DNA from: Conus ventricosus
Taxonomy: Eukaryota; Mollusca; Gastropoda; Neogastropoda; Conidae
Reading direction: 5' to 3'
DNA length: 64,000 nt
Assembly: GCA_018398815.1 (NCBI GenBank)
Contig: CM031616.1
Span: forward strand, 29,250,893-29,314,892
Numbering within the stretch: position 1 is the first letter of the stretch; every line of letters begins with the position of its first letter. The position numbers were made by a program, and so were the translations under genes. This document shows, in pieces, positions 21,051 through 32,470 of the stretch. The notes beneath the pieces were generated by a model. It was given only the letters and a program-made list of their open reading frames with translations. It had not been told where the DNA came from and did not search any database.

Positions 21051-21750
21051 TTTGAACACAGATCTTTGATTCGATACGATCCACTTGGAACAGAAAAAAA
21101 AGAAAGTTTTATATATATTTTTTTTTTATAAGATGGTCTTTTTCTTCTTTTTTTCCCCCAAGATGATAGTAACGGATCAGTTTGAACACTTATCTCTGAC
21201 TCAATATGATGATTAACTTGGAACAGAGACATTAACTAATACAGTGAAGGTTTGAACAAAAACCTCTTACAGTGACATTAAATGATGAATACAATGGAGA
21301 TCCAGTTTGAATAGAGACGTTTTACAGTGACAGTAACTAATACAATGGGGATCAGGATTGAACAAAGACCTTTTACTGTGACATTAACTAATACAATGGA
21401 GATCAGATTTGAACAGAGACCTTTTTCAGTGACATCTAATACAGTGGATATCAGGTTTGAACAGAGACCTACAGTGACATTAATACAATGGAGATCCAGT
21501 TTGATCAGAGGCCTTTTACAGTGACATTAACTAATACAACAGAGGCCTTTTACATTGACATTAACTAATTCAACAGAGGCCTTTTACAGTGACATTAACT
21601 AATACAACAGAGGCCTTTTACAGTGACATTAACTAATACAACAGAGGCCTTTTACAATGACATTAACTAATACAATGGAGATCAGGTTTGAACAGACCTT
21701 TTCCAGTGACATTAGCTAATACAATGGAGGTCCAGTTGAACCATAACTCC
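21051..21750 (+). repeat. Degenerate minisatellite array, insertion target
   Basis: Units carry TTTGAACAGAGACCTTTTAC, AGTGACATTAACTAATACAA and TGGAGATCAG in rotation with variable length (about 30-60 bp). A subset has shorter units built on AACAGAGGCC (21535-21660). The LTR element interrupted its left end: GATAGTAATGGATCAG occurs before the element, and GATAGTAACGGATCAG recurs at about 21165. Confidence 0.8.
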
Positions 21751-22146
21751 ATGCCAAGTCTATTCTTTTCATCATTTTTTTCAGGCAGTGATCAGGCCAA
21801 AGAGATAACAGACCTGCCTACCCTTCCGTAATCGTCCGTAATTTTACGGAAATTAACCCCCCATTACGGAGGTACGATTTTCCGTGCGAAATTACGGAAA
21901 AGAAAATTGAAAAACTACGCAAATTTCAGACTCGAAAAATTGTCGACTGCTAGACCTTTCCGAGACCGCAGAGTAACTTCCCTTGACTCAAGCCGAAACC
22001 ACAGATGGTTCGGAACTTGCGATTGGTCAATGTGGTGCTGTGGGCCAACACGACACGCCATCACATCTGTGCGCGCCATTCGAAGCTTTTTGTTCAGCCA
22101 TTGTAAGACAAAGTTTCAACCGATTTTTTTGCCGGCGATTGTGAAA

Positions 22147-22560
22147 ATGGCGGAGAAATCTTCTAAACGTTTGCATGAAACCGATGACGAGGGTTCGAAA
22201 ACCACTGTGCCACAACGGAAGAAGGCGAAGAAGCAAGTGTTCCGAAGTAAATACACGCGGACTTGGCCTTGTCATGGACCTGGATTTGTATACTCATTTC
22301 TGCTCGGTGTGCAATTCAGACTTCTCCATCGGACATGGGGGAGCAAATGACTGCAAGCGCCATATCTCGGGGAAAATGCACAAAGAGACAGCTGCGAGTG
22401 CCTCCAGTCAGAAGATCACATCGTTGTTTACGAAATCCAGCGAGAGCAGCGGTCAGACCCACACACGGAAGATCACCAACGCAGAAAGACTGTTGTGTGA
22501 GCTGATCTGCGAAAACAACTTGTCCCTGAGCTGTGCTGACAAGATAGTGGCGAAAATGAA
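22147..22560 (+). pseudogene. hAT-type N-terminal zinc-finger fragment
   Basis: Starting MAEKSSKRLHETDDEGSK, a basic leader (QRKKAKKQ) is followed after a frame change near 22265-22290 by THFCSVCNSDFSIGHGGAND, then KRHISGKMHKE. This C-x2-C...H...H finger is seen at the N-terminus of many invertebrate hAT-derived proteins. A Ser-rich linker and NAERLLCELICENNLSLSCA follow, then the frame runs into a hairpin. The catalytic domain is absent. Confidence 0.68.
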
Positions 22561-22608
22561 AAGGTCCTTTTCATTTTCGCCACTATCTTGTCAGCACAGC
22601 TCAGGGAC
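22522..22608. repeat. Perfect 41-bp inverted repeat with 5-nt loop
   Basis: The arm 22522-22562 is exactly complementary to 22568-22608, with loop GGTCC. It sits at the break in the zinc-finger frame and is followed by CA repeats, about 30 T and about 20 G. Confidence 0.9.
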
Positions 22609-22641
22609 ACACACACACACACATTTTTTTTTTTTTTTTTT

Positions 22642-22673
<32 letters not shown>

Positions 22674-23045
22674 GTACATTAGGTTCTTCATCAGTGGTGT
22701 CATCTGTGGTGACTGCTGTGTAAGTTACAAACTGTCAAGTATATCACCTTTGAATTGACCTGAAACTCCTGTCCTGAGTCCGTCATCTGCCATCATCCTG
22801 CTTTGTTGTTTTTGTTCCTTTTTTACTGTTTATATTTTTTGTTAAAATGTTAAAAATGTAGTTGGAGTTTTGTACACATTATTTGTTCAATGTTAAAAAT
22901 GTAGTTGGAGTTTTGTACACATTATTTGTTCAAAAACGCCGTGTATTACGCGTCCGTGGAATTACTGAAGGAAATGCAAAATTACTGAAAATCTCTGTGG
23001 TTATTACTGATGAGCACAACATGAGGTAGGCAGGTCTGAGATAAT

Positions 23046-24954
23046 CAGTGTTTGAAACACAATGTCACAAAGCTGAAACTGTGTAGACTTGTTATTGGAA
23101 GCTGTCTGATACTGACAATGAAATGTTTCACAGTCGACCGATTACGAAACAGGAGAGAAAGGGAAAGATCGTGTGAAGAAGCAGCACATTCTCAATACAA
23201 ACTCTGGTTCAATACAATATAAATTTTAATGTTAAACTTTTTTTTGTCACACTTTGAGACAATACAATACACTGTCATTGTTTAAAAAGAGAAAGAAAAA
23301 AAAACATCCACACACACGCCATCGTAAGTACTCTTATCTGACAAAGATATTCACAACAATTTTGAAATCAAAGATTATAAATTGTGTTATAAACTGAAGT
23401 CCACATTTGTATCTAAACTTTGAAGTATAAAAACAAGATTTCACAGTGACAGTGGAGTAAAAGTCAAAATATCTTACACTGAGCTCCATGCTTAAAATGG
23501 TCAGGCGTAAAAAGGAAACTCCGGTGTAGGAATCCAGATGCACAGTCTAGGAGAGCCTCCCACCCCTGCACCCACACCCATCCCTGCGGCAAATTCTGGC
23601 AAAAATCACTATTATTTGTGCAATCTGGTGCAATTTCAGACATTTTCACCTGTCCACAATACACACCCGAACCCTTTCAATTTTTTTTAAAAAAGATTTT
23701 AATTTTTTTTTTTCAGTTAGGAAAAAAATCTGAAAGCTTTGGCAAAAATGAAAACTGAATTTACTGTTACCCAAATGACCCCCTGGTTGTTGTTGTTTTT
23801 TGCCAACTCTTTAACTTTTTTGTATTAAGAGTTAAGAAAGTAAACCAATGTGTTTTAGACAACGAACTGTTCACTGTCCAATCTTGCATGCGAGCTTCTT
23901 TTCATAGTACCAGTGTAAACTGGTGTATTTCCCATTTGACTAGACTGCTTCATGCACAATTTGTGTAAATGTGCAAATGTAAACTGGATGTATTTAAATG
24001 AGAATGGTTAGACGTGAAAGTGAACACTGTGCATTATGTGTCAACTACCAGGAATGTCGGCCAATGCACACAAAAAAATACAAAGAAAAGTTCAAGCATA
24101 ACTGCCTTTTTTTTTTCTTTCTTTTTTGGTGCGGTGGATGGCGAGGGGATGTTATCATAACCATAATTTCTTGGTTTGGTTGGGGTTTTGTTTGTTTTAG
24201 GCTGGAGAACTTGCTTCTCATCCCAAGATTTCTGAGGAAAACCACAAAATTTTCAGAGGCAGGAAAGCGAACACCTGAGAAAAGTCCATTTAAAAGGATT
24301 GCTACCCGTGGTCATTATGGTCAATCACCATGCTTCTTGTGTTAATCAGAGCATTTCAGTGGCAGGTAAATACATAGGTGAACGCTATTTGTTCAGCCAT
24401 TTTTTAAGTTGTGGGTCATACAGGGGCTGCTTCTTCTCAATGGAAAATATGATGTCTTGCATGTCATGAATTGTAAATCAAGACAAGACATTTGGGGACA
24501 GCACATTTGTCAACTGTTGGAGATTTGATTTGACTGAAAAGACTACAGAAGTGAGCAACTTTGATCAGCAGTTTTCGACTTGTTCTTGGAAAGTAAACTA
24601 ACCAGGAACAGTACATTGTTACTTTTTCATTTTATTAAAAAGAGCTGAACAACGCCAATCATGACTTTAAAAGCACTCTTTGAACACCTGCACTGCAAGA
24701 AGTATGCTGATGCTTCAAGAGAACTGGACTACAGTCAGAACAGACTGGATTTCTTGATCAGATTTATGTTTTTGACATCCCCCCCTCCCCCTCCCCCCAT
24801 TAATAAACGAACATTCATAAATTTTGTATTTTGATGGTGTGACAGCCCAGATAGGTATTGCGTCATATGCACCCCTGTGGTGGATTTGGTTAAAAATAGC
24901 AAGAAGTGAGACGCACATTAGTGACAGTGTTTGTGTCTACAATAAAGGATATTT
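23046..24954. other. Intergenic, nothing recognised
   Basis: AT-rich sequence with T runs at about 23698-23712 and 24110-24125. I found no homology signal on either strand. Confidence 0.5.
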
Positions 24955-24959
24955 GTCTC

Positions 24960-25180
24960 CGGTCCCTGACCCCAGGCTTACGCTATCGACGCCCTCTCCT
25001 TCCCTGGTCCGGCCTCATCGCTTACGCCTTCCCTCCCTTCCTGATCCTCCACAAGGTGATCAGGAAGGCGAGACTCGAGAGACCCAGGCTCATTCTCATA
25101 GCCCCATGGTGGCCCACTCAGTCCTGGTTCCCAGACCTCAAGTCCCTCACTCACGCACCCCCTCTCCAGTGAAAACCAGG
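24960..25180 (+). pseudogene. DIRS polymerase end (RNase H-adjacent)
   Basis: AYAFPPF- and LIAPWWPTQSWFPDL-type segments lie about 20 residues apart. They are the hallmark tail of DIRS RT/RNase H proteins, in frame with AIDALSLPWSGL just upstream. There are no large breaks inside this piece. Confidence 0.7.
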
Positions 25181-25289
25181 TGGGACAATGCTCAGACAAA
25201 CCCGCTCGGGTCGCCCTCACTCCAATCCCCAGATGCTTCGCATCCACGCCTGGCTTCTGTGCCAGCCCGGTTGCGAGCATCTAAACCCA

Positions 25290-26305
25290 CCTCCCGAATG
25301 GACAGGTCCCAGTCCGTCCTCCATATCCTCTCCGTCGCCGGGCCTCTCAGGAACTCCGAGACCTAGCCATGTCCTCTCGCAGAGCTAGCACGGAGTCCCT
25401 TTACGATTACAGATGGAGGAAATGGGTCTCATGGTGCAAAGACAATTCTGTCCCTCACAATCGCCCCTCCATATCCAGATAGGAAATTTCCTGTCCCACC
25501 TTAACCTCCGGCTAGCTCCCATCCGGGGCTACAGGTCGGCCATCTGCACGACCATCCGCCAAATGGGCGGACCTTCCTTTGAGAATGACTTCCTTCTCAG
25601 AGAGATCTCCAGAGGGCTGCTCTTCGTGAGGCCCAATCCCCTAGGCGTGTTCCCCTTTGGGACCTCTTCACTGTACTTGACGTCCTCAGGAAACCCCCCT
25701 TGAGCCTGTCTCCTCCATTCCCTTCGACCTTCTCTCTATGAGACTACCTTTCTCCTCGCCCTCGCTTCGCCAGAGGCGAGGCGAGATCCATTGCCCTTAG
25801 CGGGGACCCCCAGAGACATTGCCTTCCACAGAGACGGCTCCGTCTCTCTTAAGTTCCTTCCAGAATTCCTAGCCAAGAACAGGAACCCGGTAGTGCCTCC
25901 CCTTACCTCGTCATCCCCCTCTGGCGGATACCCTAGGTGGAGACACCTCTTCGGACATAGCCCTGTGTCCTTCTCGATGTCTAACACACTACTGGGAACG
26001 CTCGCACCCCAGGCGCGTTTTCGCAAGACGTCTTCTTATTTCCATCAACCCCAGGAACATGAAAGACATCTCAGCTGGCACTGTCTCTAGGTGGCTCTCC
26101 AAGACGGTCAGAACGGCCTATTCCCAGGCCTCCAAGGATCTCCCCGTCTTGTCCCCCCGGGCTCATGAGGTCAGAGCGCTGGCCGCTTCGGCAGCATTCC
26201 AGCACTCTGTCCCCATGCGCCGCCTCCTGGAAGCAGCCTTCTGGCGTTATGAAATCTCCCTCATAAAATTATTATTTAAGGGACATCCGCATGACCAGGG
26301 CTGAT
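25290..26305 (+). pseudogene. DIRS tyrosine recombinase
   Basis: The N-terminal SAM-like part reads STESLYDYRWRKWVSWCK, then NFLSHLNLRLAPIRGYRSAI. The catalytic part has DGSVSLKFLPEFLAKN, DISAGTVSRWLSKTVR and the H-x-x-R box AHEVRALAAS at 26161-26190. In this copy the frame across the expected Tyr reads differently from the DCAF7-intron copy, where FYLRD is visible. Frame changes near 25480, 25700 and 26050 inactivate it. Confidence 0.7.
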
Positions 26306-26443
26306 GGTTCTAATGGGATATCCTTTGTGGCGGCTAATGCAAGCATATCCGGTAACCCCAGGAACCACTAGGGCACTCGCCCTCCTCCTTTTCCTATAAA
26401 TTCTGCTTATGGTCTGACATGGTACAGTATATGACGCCAAAAT

Positions 26444-26750
26444 GGGGAGTTTGTATTATACTCCCTGTTTGGCTAGTACACTTACATGTCAGACTCTAAT
26501 GCCCGCCCTGCCTTCCCCACTAGCGCCAAGGTGCTGGGTTACCTTGCGCGCAGGCCTCGATGAATGAGGTACACGAAGTTGACACCGGCTTCTTCCTACG
26601 GCGGAAGCGGGTTGGGCATCACGTGACCGTCTTATTACTGCATTAGCCACACAAAAACTTCGGCCTGGCAGAGCTGACTAACTGCCGTGAATGCTATGGT
26701 CGACATGGTAAGTTACTAGCCAAACAGGGAGTATAATACAAACTACCCAT
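26444..26750. repeat. Fold-back 3' segment of the DIRS-like element
   Basis: GGGGAGTTTGTATTATACTC followed by CCTGTTTGGCTAGTA (26444-26479) returns in inverted orientation at 26710-26750. The interior has AATGCAGTAATAAGAC-type sequence shared with the copies at 28.4 and 42.5 kb. Confidence 0.8.
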
Positions 26751-27013
26751 ATTTGCTAAGAATCCATTTTAGCCAGAGGGCTTCGCCTCCCTGAACCCCA
26801 ACAGCAGGGCACCCGTTGGCCATGGATCCCTTGGCAGCCCCTGGACCCAGGCCTCTTTCAGAGATTTTCAGTCAGCTGTTCTCCAGCCTGTTGTTTGTTT
26901 TGTTTTTGTTTCATTGTGCCAAGCTGAAATGCATTCACTGCACGACTTAAAAATGAGTAAAGACATGCAGTAAAATATTTTCATCAAACATATCACAGTG
27001 ACAGACTGACCAT
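26751..27013. other. Spacer between two fold-backs
   Basis: A C/G-rich patch (about 26770-26870) is followed by AT-rich DNA. No gene is visible. Confidence 0.5.
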
Positions 27014-28480
27014 TTGGCGTCATATACTTTACCATGTCAACCATAGCATTCCACGGCAGTTAGCTCTGCAGGCCGAGATTTTTGTGGCTAAATGCAGTAA
27101 TAAGACCATCACGTGACGTCCACACTACTTCCGCCAGGGAAGAAACCGGTGTAAACTTCCTGTTCTGCATTCAACCTCGGCCTCCTGCCTAACAAGGACA
27201 GGTTTTTTGCTCTGTCTCGCCTATACTTCTGTTTTTTTGTAGAGATTGCTTGTGTGCTTGCCTTCTTTACTTGCTCTGTTGTGGCTTACGTTCGACCATG
27301 GGTACCATTGCCACGTGAGGCTTATGGATGGCATTTTATTTCATTTTATTCACGCTCTAGGCGTGACGGCTCACGACTTCTCTTCACCCCATTGTTCTCC
27401 ATTCGTCCCTTACTCGCCGGTTTGGGAACACGTCACTCTTGTAGTAACGCGTCAGCCACTCTCTCGTTATTTTCTTCCCCATTTCCACCGATTTCCATCT
27501 ATCTCGGCGCGTTGTTTATTCCCAATAGCCATCTCGGTCATTCACATCGACAATCGATCTTCGTCGGTCGCTCGAGCCGCCATCTTTATTCTCGCCATTT
27601 CGGCCGACCCCTGCGTGGTCGTCCTCAGTCTTCGTAACCGCTTCACTGCTATGGAGGTTTTCCTCCTCTATATCATCTCCTTTTCCTTGCATCACTACTC
27701 CTGATCGTCTTCTTCTATCGCTCGTCTAGTACGGTCGATCGGGTTTGTACCCACATTGCTACCATCAAATTAGGATGGCGGACGTGTTTTAAGAAAGAAG
27801 AGGAAGAAGAAGAAGAGTTCGCCTTTCTATCTCCCGTCAATCATTTAAGCCAATAATAAACATTTGTTATCCTAACATTCCCTCTACGAGTCTCCTTTCG
27901 GCCCCTCGTATACCTTCAGTGCGTCAGTCGATTTTACTCTCGCGCCCACTGCTCTCTTTCGATGACCTAACCCTCACCGGTCAATCGACCCGCCATCTTG
28001 GATTTTCCACATACGATCGGCTTCTCCTCCATATTGCCTCACCGCATGGTGCCCATTTTCAATCGCACATGCTTGCCGGTACGGGATTTCCCCAGGCCAC
28101 ATCTATTTGTACCCTATATGGCACTCTACGTATCCTTACTACAGGTAGATCGAGTGACTTACGATCTCTTGATCTGCCTACTGGTGCACATGTGTTTAGT
28201 ACCTAATTTATCACAGGTAGATTGATGGTCTTTAACGATCTCTTCATCTACCAACTGGTGCACATTGATTAGTACCTTCTTAGCAATATTACAGGTGGAA
28301 CAGGAAGTTTACACCGGTTTCTTCCCTGGCGGAAGTAGTGTGGACTCACGTGATGGTCTTATTACTGCATTAGCCACAAAAAATCTCGGCCTGCAGAGCT
28401 AATTAACTGCCGTGGAATGCTATGGTCTGACATGGTAAGTATACCAGCCAAACAGGGAGTATAATACAAACTCCCCATGT
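27014..28480. repeat. 1.47-kb fold-back element
   Basis: Arms 27015-27166 and 28297-28448 are near-identical inverted copies carrying CACGTGA, CTACTTCCGCCAGGGAAGAA and AACTTCCTGTTC. The right end finishes in the same AACAGGGAGTATAATACAAA sequence as the DIRS 3' fold-back. The 1.13-kb loop contains an unrecognised 152-codon open frame (27246-27704) and a two-copy repeat around TGGTGCACAT (28140-28275). Confidence 0.8.
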
Positions 28481-28564
28481 TAGCACCTACGTGTAGGGGT
28501 GGTACTGAAACATGTTTGCAGGATTAAGTGTCTTGGTGAGTGGGCACCCCTGTCCATGTCGGAA

Positions 28565-29235
28565 GTGATGCTTCTTCTTCTTCTTCTCGTTGCCTTCACA
28601 CGCGGAGACCGGTTCGTTCCAGAAATGCCGTGGTCTTCTGTAGGGACGCCACCGTGCCGTACAGCTTGTCCTCGACGGGGGTAGGCTCTGGCCACAGCTC
28701 TTCTCTCAACCATCGAAGTTCCCGCATTCCTGTAGTATGTGGGGCGTGTCCTGTTCAGCCTCTCCACAAGGACACATTGGGGATGGCACAACCTTGAGTT
28801 TCGAATGGAGGTGTTTATTTAGTCTGTTGTGCCCTGTTCGCAGCCTGAAGATGGTGACCTGCTCTGTTCTTGCAAGCAGGTGGAGGCTGTCATTCTGTGC
28901 CGGAGTTCGAAACAGAGCTTTGGTGATGGTATTCAGCTCTTCAAGGCTTACAGCGTTATCTTCCTGCTCTTTTGCGGCGCCCTGTTTGGCCATCTCATCT
29001 GCTTTTTCGTTTCCCTCAATGCCGCAGTGTGAGGGGATCCACTGAAGCACTGTTCGAAGACTCTTGATGTTGTTCAGTGCCTTCTTCAATGAGGGTAGCC
29101 TGTCACTGTTGTAGGCTTGAAGGACAGACAGAGCGTCTGTTAGAAAGACAACCTGGATGTTGTGGTCTGCTCCTGTGGCGATGGTGTGTGCTGCCTGTGT
29201 GAGAGCGTCAACTTCCGCCTTGTAGTTGGAAGTGA
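28565..29235 (-). pseudogene. LINE RNase H and C-terminal fragment
   Basis: Read on the - strand: SNYKAEVDALTQAAH and FLTDALSVLQAYN are RNase H motifs. They are followed by LQWIPSHCGIEGNEKADEMA, FRLRTGHNRLN and CPCGEAEQDTPHILQEC. One frameshift near 28700 then leads to LWPEPTP, KLYGTVASLQKTTAFL and a stop. It is the 3' end of another RNase H-bearing LINE, cut off at its 5' side, and looks less decayed than its neighbours. Confidence 0.78.
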
Positions 29236-30169
29236 TGCTTTATTTATGGGTGTCTTCCCGAGCGCCACTGCAAGGTCTGAGCAAGCAAAGCTCTTACTGA
29301 GAGCACAGCACACCGACTGCTTAACTGGAATGCATGACTGTCTTGCAAGCTTCATTTTTAACACTGAATGTACTCGGTATTGCCAGACCATTGTATACTT
29401 CACTGAATTTCCTTAAAGTTGAATACTGATTATCTGCAAACTTGCAAGTCGAGAAAAAAAGGCAAAAATAAATTCTTTTGAAAGTAATGAATGCAATAAT
29501 ACCTCCAATTATCTAACAATTTGGTTGAGTGCATACGAGATCCTATGAAAAAAACAAAAGACATTTTTCTAAGACATGAGTGCAGTAATATCATCTTTGA
29601 AAATATCAGAGGATCTGTGCAATCAAACAAGATCCACAGTTTCCATGGAATGAACATGAGTTAAATATTTCACTTATTACACATGTATTGCATACTTCAC
29701 CTTCCATCTGACACATTGATATAACCACATTACTATTAGACATCAAATTTCAGGTTATAAAAATATTCATTCCAAAATAAATGATACTTCAAAAGGAGGA
29801 ACAGAAGATTTTCATTAAGATCATGATTGCTACCAAGTGTACTATTTGCTGTTTGCTATTCACCTGGTCTAATGTCCCTCGTATTTAGTCCTATTTATGT
29901 GACCACAATATCATATGTACTTGCAATCTGTTATCTACATGCGCTGATTACACCAGCTGTTACCCATAAATAATATCAACACTATAAAAAATGAAAATGA
30001 TTACTAGCGCCATAAGTGCAGCCAAGCACAACATTGATCCTAACTCCCATAAAGAAGCCCACACAATGCACAAAGTTGTCACTGAAACCAATCCACTGTT
30101 TCCTACACATTGTAGGTGAAGACTTTTGTGTTGGTCCACTGGGCCTCCTTTATGTGTGCCCGGAATGAT
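29236..30169. other. Intergenic, nothing recognised
   Basis: AT-rich, short open frames only. Confidence 0.5.
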
Positions 30170-30545
30170 GAACTGTTCATTCTTCATACACGCCGATTGA
30201 CTGCTACACACCTGAGCACAGAAGCTGATGCATTCCTCCACACATACACATTACATCTGAGTGCAGAATGCTTTCCATGCACACTGACCGATGACACATT
30301 TTGAGCGGACAGTTGAGCTGTTGCTCTCCATGCACACAGTGACTGAATACACACCTGAGTTCACAGCGCTGAGCAATTGATTTTTTACATACACACACAC
30401 ACTGATTTCATACTTGAGTACAAACTGCTGAGCTATTACCTTACATACACACGCATACACACCGACTACACACCTCAACACAGACTAATGAGCTGTTAAT
30501 GCTTAACACAAACTGACTGATTACACACCTGAGCACAGTGTTGAG
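30170..30545 (+). repeat. Degenerate ~58-bp minisatellite
   Basis: About six to seven diverged units follow the pattern ACACACCTGAGCACAG, (CTGAGC), TTACATACACAC and ACTGACTGAATACACAC. Each contains a CACACA core. Confidence 0.65.
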
Positions 30546-32470
30546 CATACATACAAAGTTGGTAACCGACGACGCACTTCATCCAATGTGACTACATTTG
30601 ACAGAGAGTCACATGCCAGCAGAACAAGCTGACCATATACATTTCCAACAGCAGAACACTAGAAACTACAAGCAGTGAGGACCAGAAACGTCATGTTTCA
30701 CTTTCTACACTTAATACAGCACCACAAACCACAACAGTTAAACACAACGGCGACACTGAAGGCCCAGAAACATCATCTTTCACTTTCTACACTTGGATAC
30801 AAACCAGAGAGGCGACGGCAACGTGACTGAGCAAAAGTATCCACAACAAAGCCAAGCTATTACAACATGACCATCTATAAAGCACACTGCAAAGCAATAA
30901 TTGTTCAAGGAGGCCATGTTGTGGGCAAGCCCTAACAGATAGCTGCAAATCATTTTGCAAAGTTTCTGTAGAATGCCTCATCCCTAGTGAAGTTCTGTGC
31001 AGGCGAATCCTTCCTCAATATTGCCGGTAATCAAGTGCGCGCGAAAAACGCTGGACTACAGAAAGCGGGATTACATGTATAATGCTGATACCAGTCCTGA
31101 GAGAACAGCTGTTGGCATGTCTATGTTAAAATCACTTGGGCAAGTGAAACGCTGCAAAGGTGACACAAACTGTGGGCCACTCTCCATGCTGTATGATGTA
31201 TGTCCAGCTGTTAGAAGAGACCACCAAAGTAGAGGAGGAAGTGTGGATCTTCCTCAGCTGAATACTGTGGGTCATCTGCTGTATAATCGCCCTCACTGCA
31301 CCACACGTGTCTGTGCATGAATGCTCACTTTGATTCATCTGGTGAATAAAGTTGGATCTATTTGTGGCTGCCCCTTCAAGTCATATATTCTGCCTCATGT
31401 CCGCTGCAAATGTATACATATTGCTTGTTCGTGTGTTGTTGGCATCCTTCCAAGTTCTGGTGTTCTAAACCACACCAATACTCTGATAAGCACGTGCTAT
31501 CCTGCTGATAACTGGGGCTGTGTCATGGGGTGTGAGGTTGGTAAGAGATGTTTGTGAGGACCACATACAGGTAGCCCCAACTTCACAGAATGAAAAACTT
31601 TTTCTAGAGAAAAGAGAATGTTATGCAAGAGGCTTCCCTTGACATAATCCTAATGTAACAACATGGTGCATAGTAAGCAATTTGATGTAAGCTTCCGTCA
31701 AATACTGACAAAGCTTTAGACCCAAATGATGGCAGAATTAGAATGGTGAATACATAAAGCTGCTAATCCCTGTATCCCATGGACAGTCCTTACCACCGGG
31801 ATGTTCATTTCCTCTCTTTGTGTTGGAGACTCTGGGACAAACCCGTGTTGGTACTCCACTATGCATGTTTCTGTGTGCTGGTGTAATAGGTTTATGCAAT
31901 AGGTGTTTTTGTTTGTTTGTTTTAAACAGCCAGAGAGGAGAGAGAGAAAACACACACAGGACAGTTATCGCGCAAGGACATGCTCAAAGTGACATGGACC
32001 ACCACGAGTGACATGGACCACCACAGATCCACTGAAACAGATTTTCAGGACCTTGCCTAAGTACTAGATCAAAAATACATTCATGGCACTGTCATTGTAC
32101 AGACTTATGGGGCAAGTTTACATAAATTGGTGATCACACTCGTGAATTGAAGAGAACAGATTCATCCTTGATCATGCTCTTCAAAAAAAAAAAAAAGAAA
32201 AAAAAAGTTTCATGATCCACTCTCTCCCAAACTGCAAATGGCACAGGTATCAAAATACATTGACCAATAAATACAATCAAAGCGATTCTTTACTTTTTAA
32301 ACTACATCAATAAAACAACATCACACAGATACTCGCACACTGCCATTTCACAAAAATAAAAAAATACAATACGATAAAAGAAAATGAGTGCAGTACATCA
32401 ATAAAAGAAAAATAAATGAAATAAAAATATACGAGGTAGTGTGTTTTGATTGGTATACAAAAAACCTTTT
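30546..32470. other. Intergenic, nothing recognised
   Basis: Mixed-composition DNA. There is a short repeat around CATCTTTCACTTTCTACACT (about 30690 and 30775) and an A-rich run at 32185-32207. No reliable coding signal. Confidence 0.5.

Larger units (their letters stand above)
21810..23037 (+). mobile_element. hAT-like DNA transposon, short copy
   Basis: Perfect 13-bp terminal inverted repeats AGACCTGCCTACC (21810-21822) and its complement (23025-23037) are flanked by GAGATAAC and GAGATAAT. That is an 8-bp target duplication with one mismatch, the hAT signature. At about 1.23 kb it is too short for a full transposase. It carries only an N-terminal zinc-finger segment, a hairpin and a 43-bp tandem duplication near 22846-22934. 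It is therefore probably non-autonomous. Confidence 0.78.
24955..26750 (+). mobile_element. DIRS-like tyrosine-recombinase retrotransposon, 5'-truncated
   Basis: The end of a DIRS-type polymerase (24960-25180) is followed by a tyrosine recombinase (about 25290-26305) and then a 307-bp fold-back segment (26444-26750). RT is missing, so the copy is truncated at its 5' end. A second copy in the opposite orientation lies in DCAF7 intron 2 with the same order of parts. Confidence 0.72.

Noticed and set aside
27246..27704. 152-codon open frame in the loop of the fold-back element
   Set aside because: Hydrophobic, low-information composition. A second overlapping open frame of similar length and no recognised motif make it an unlikely gene.
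30170..30545. CRISPR-like regular spacing
   Set aside because: The units are degenerate throughout with no constant repeat and unique spacer pattern. A eukaryotic minisatellite.
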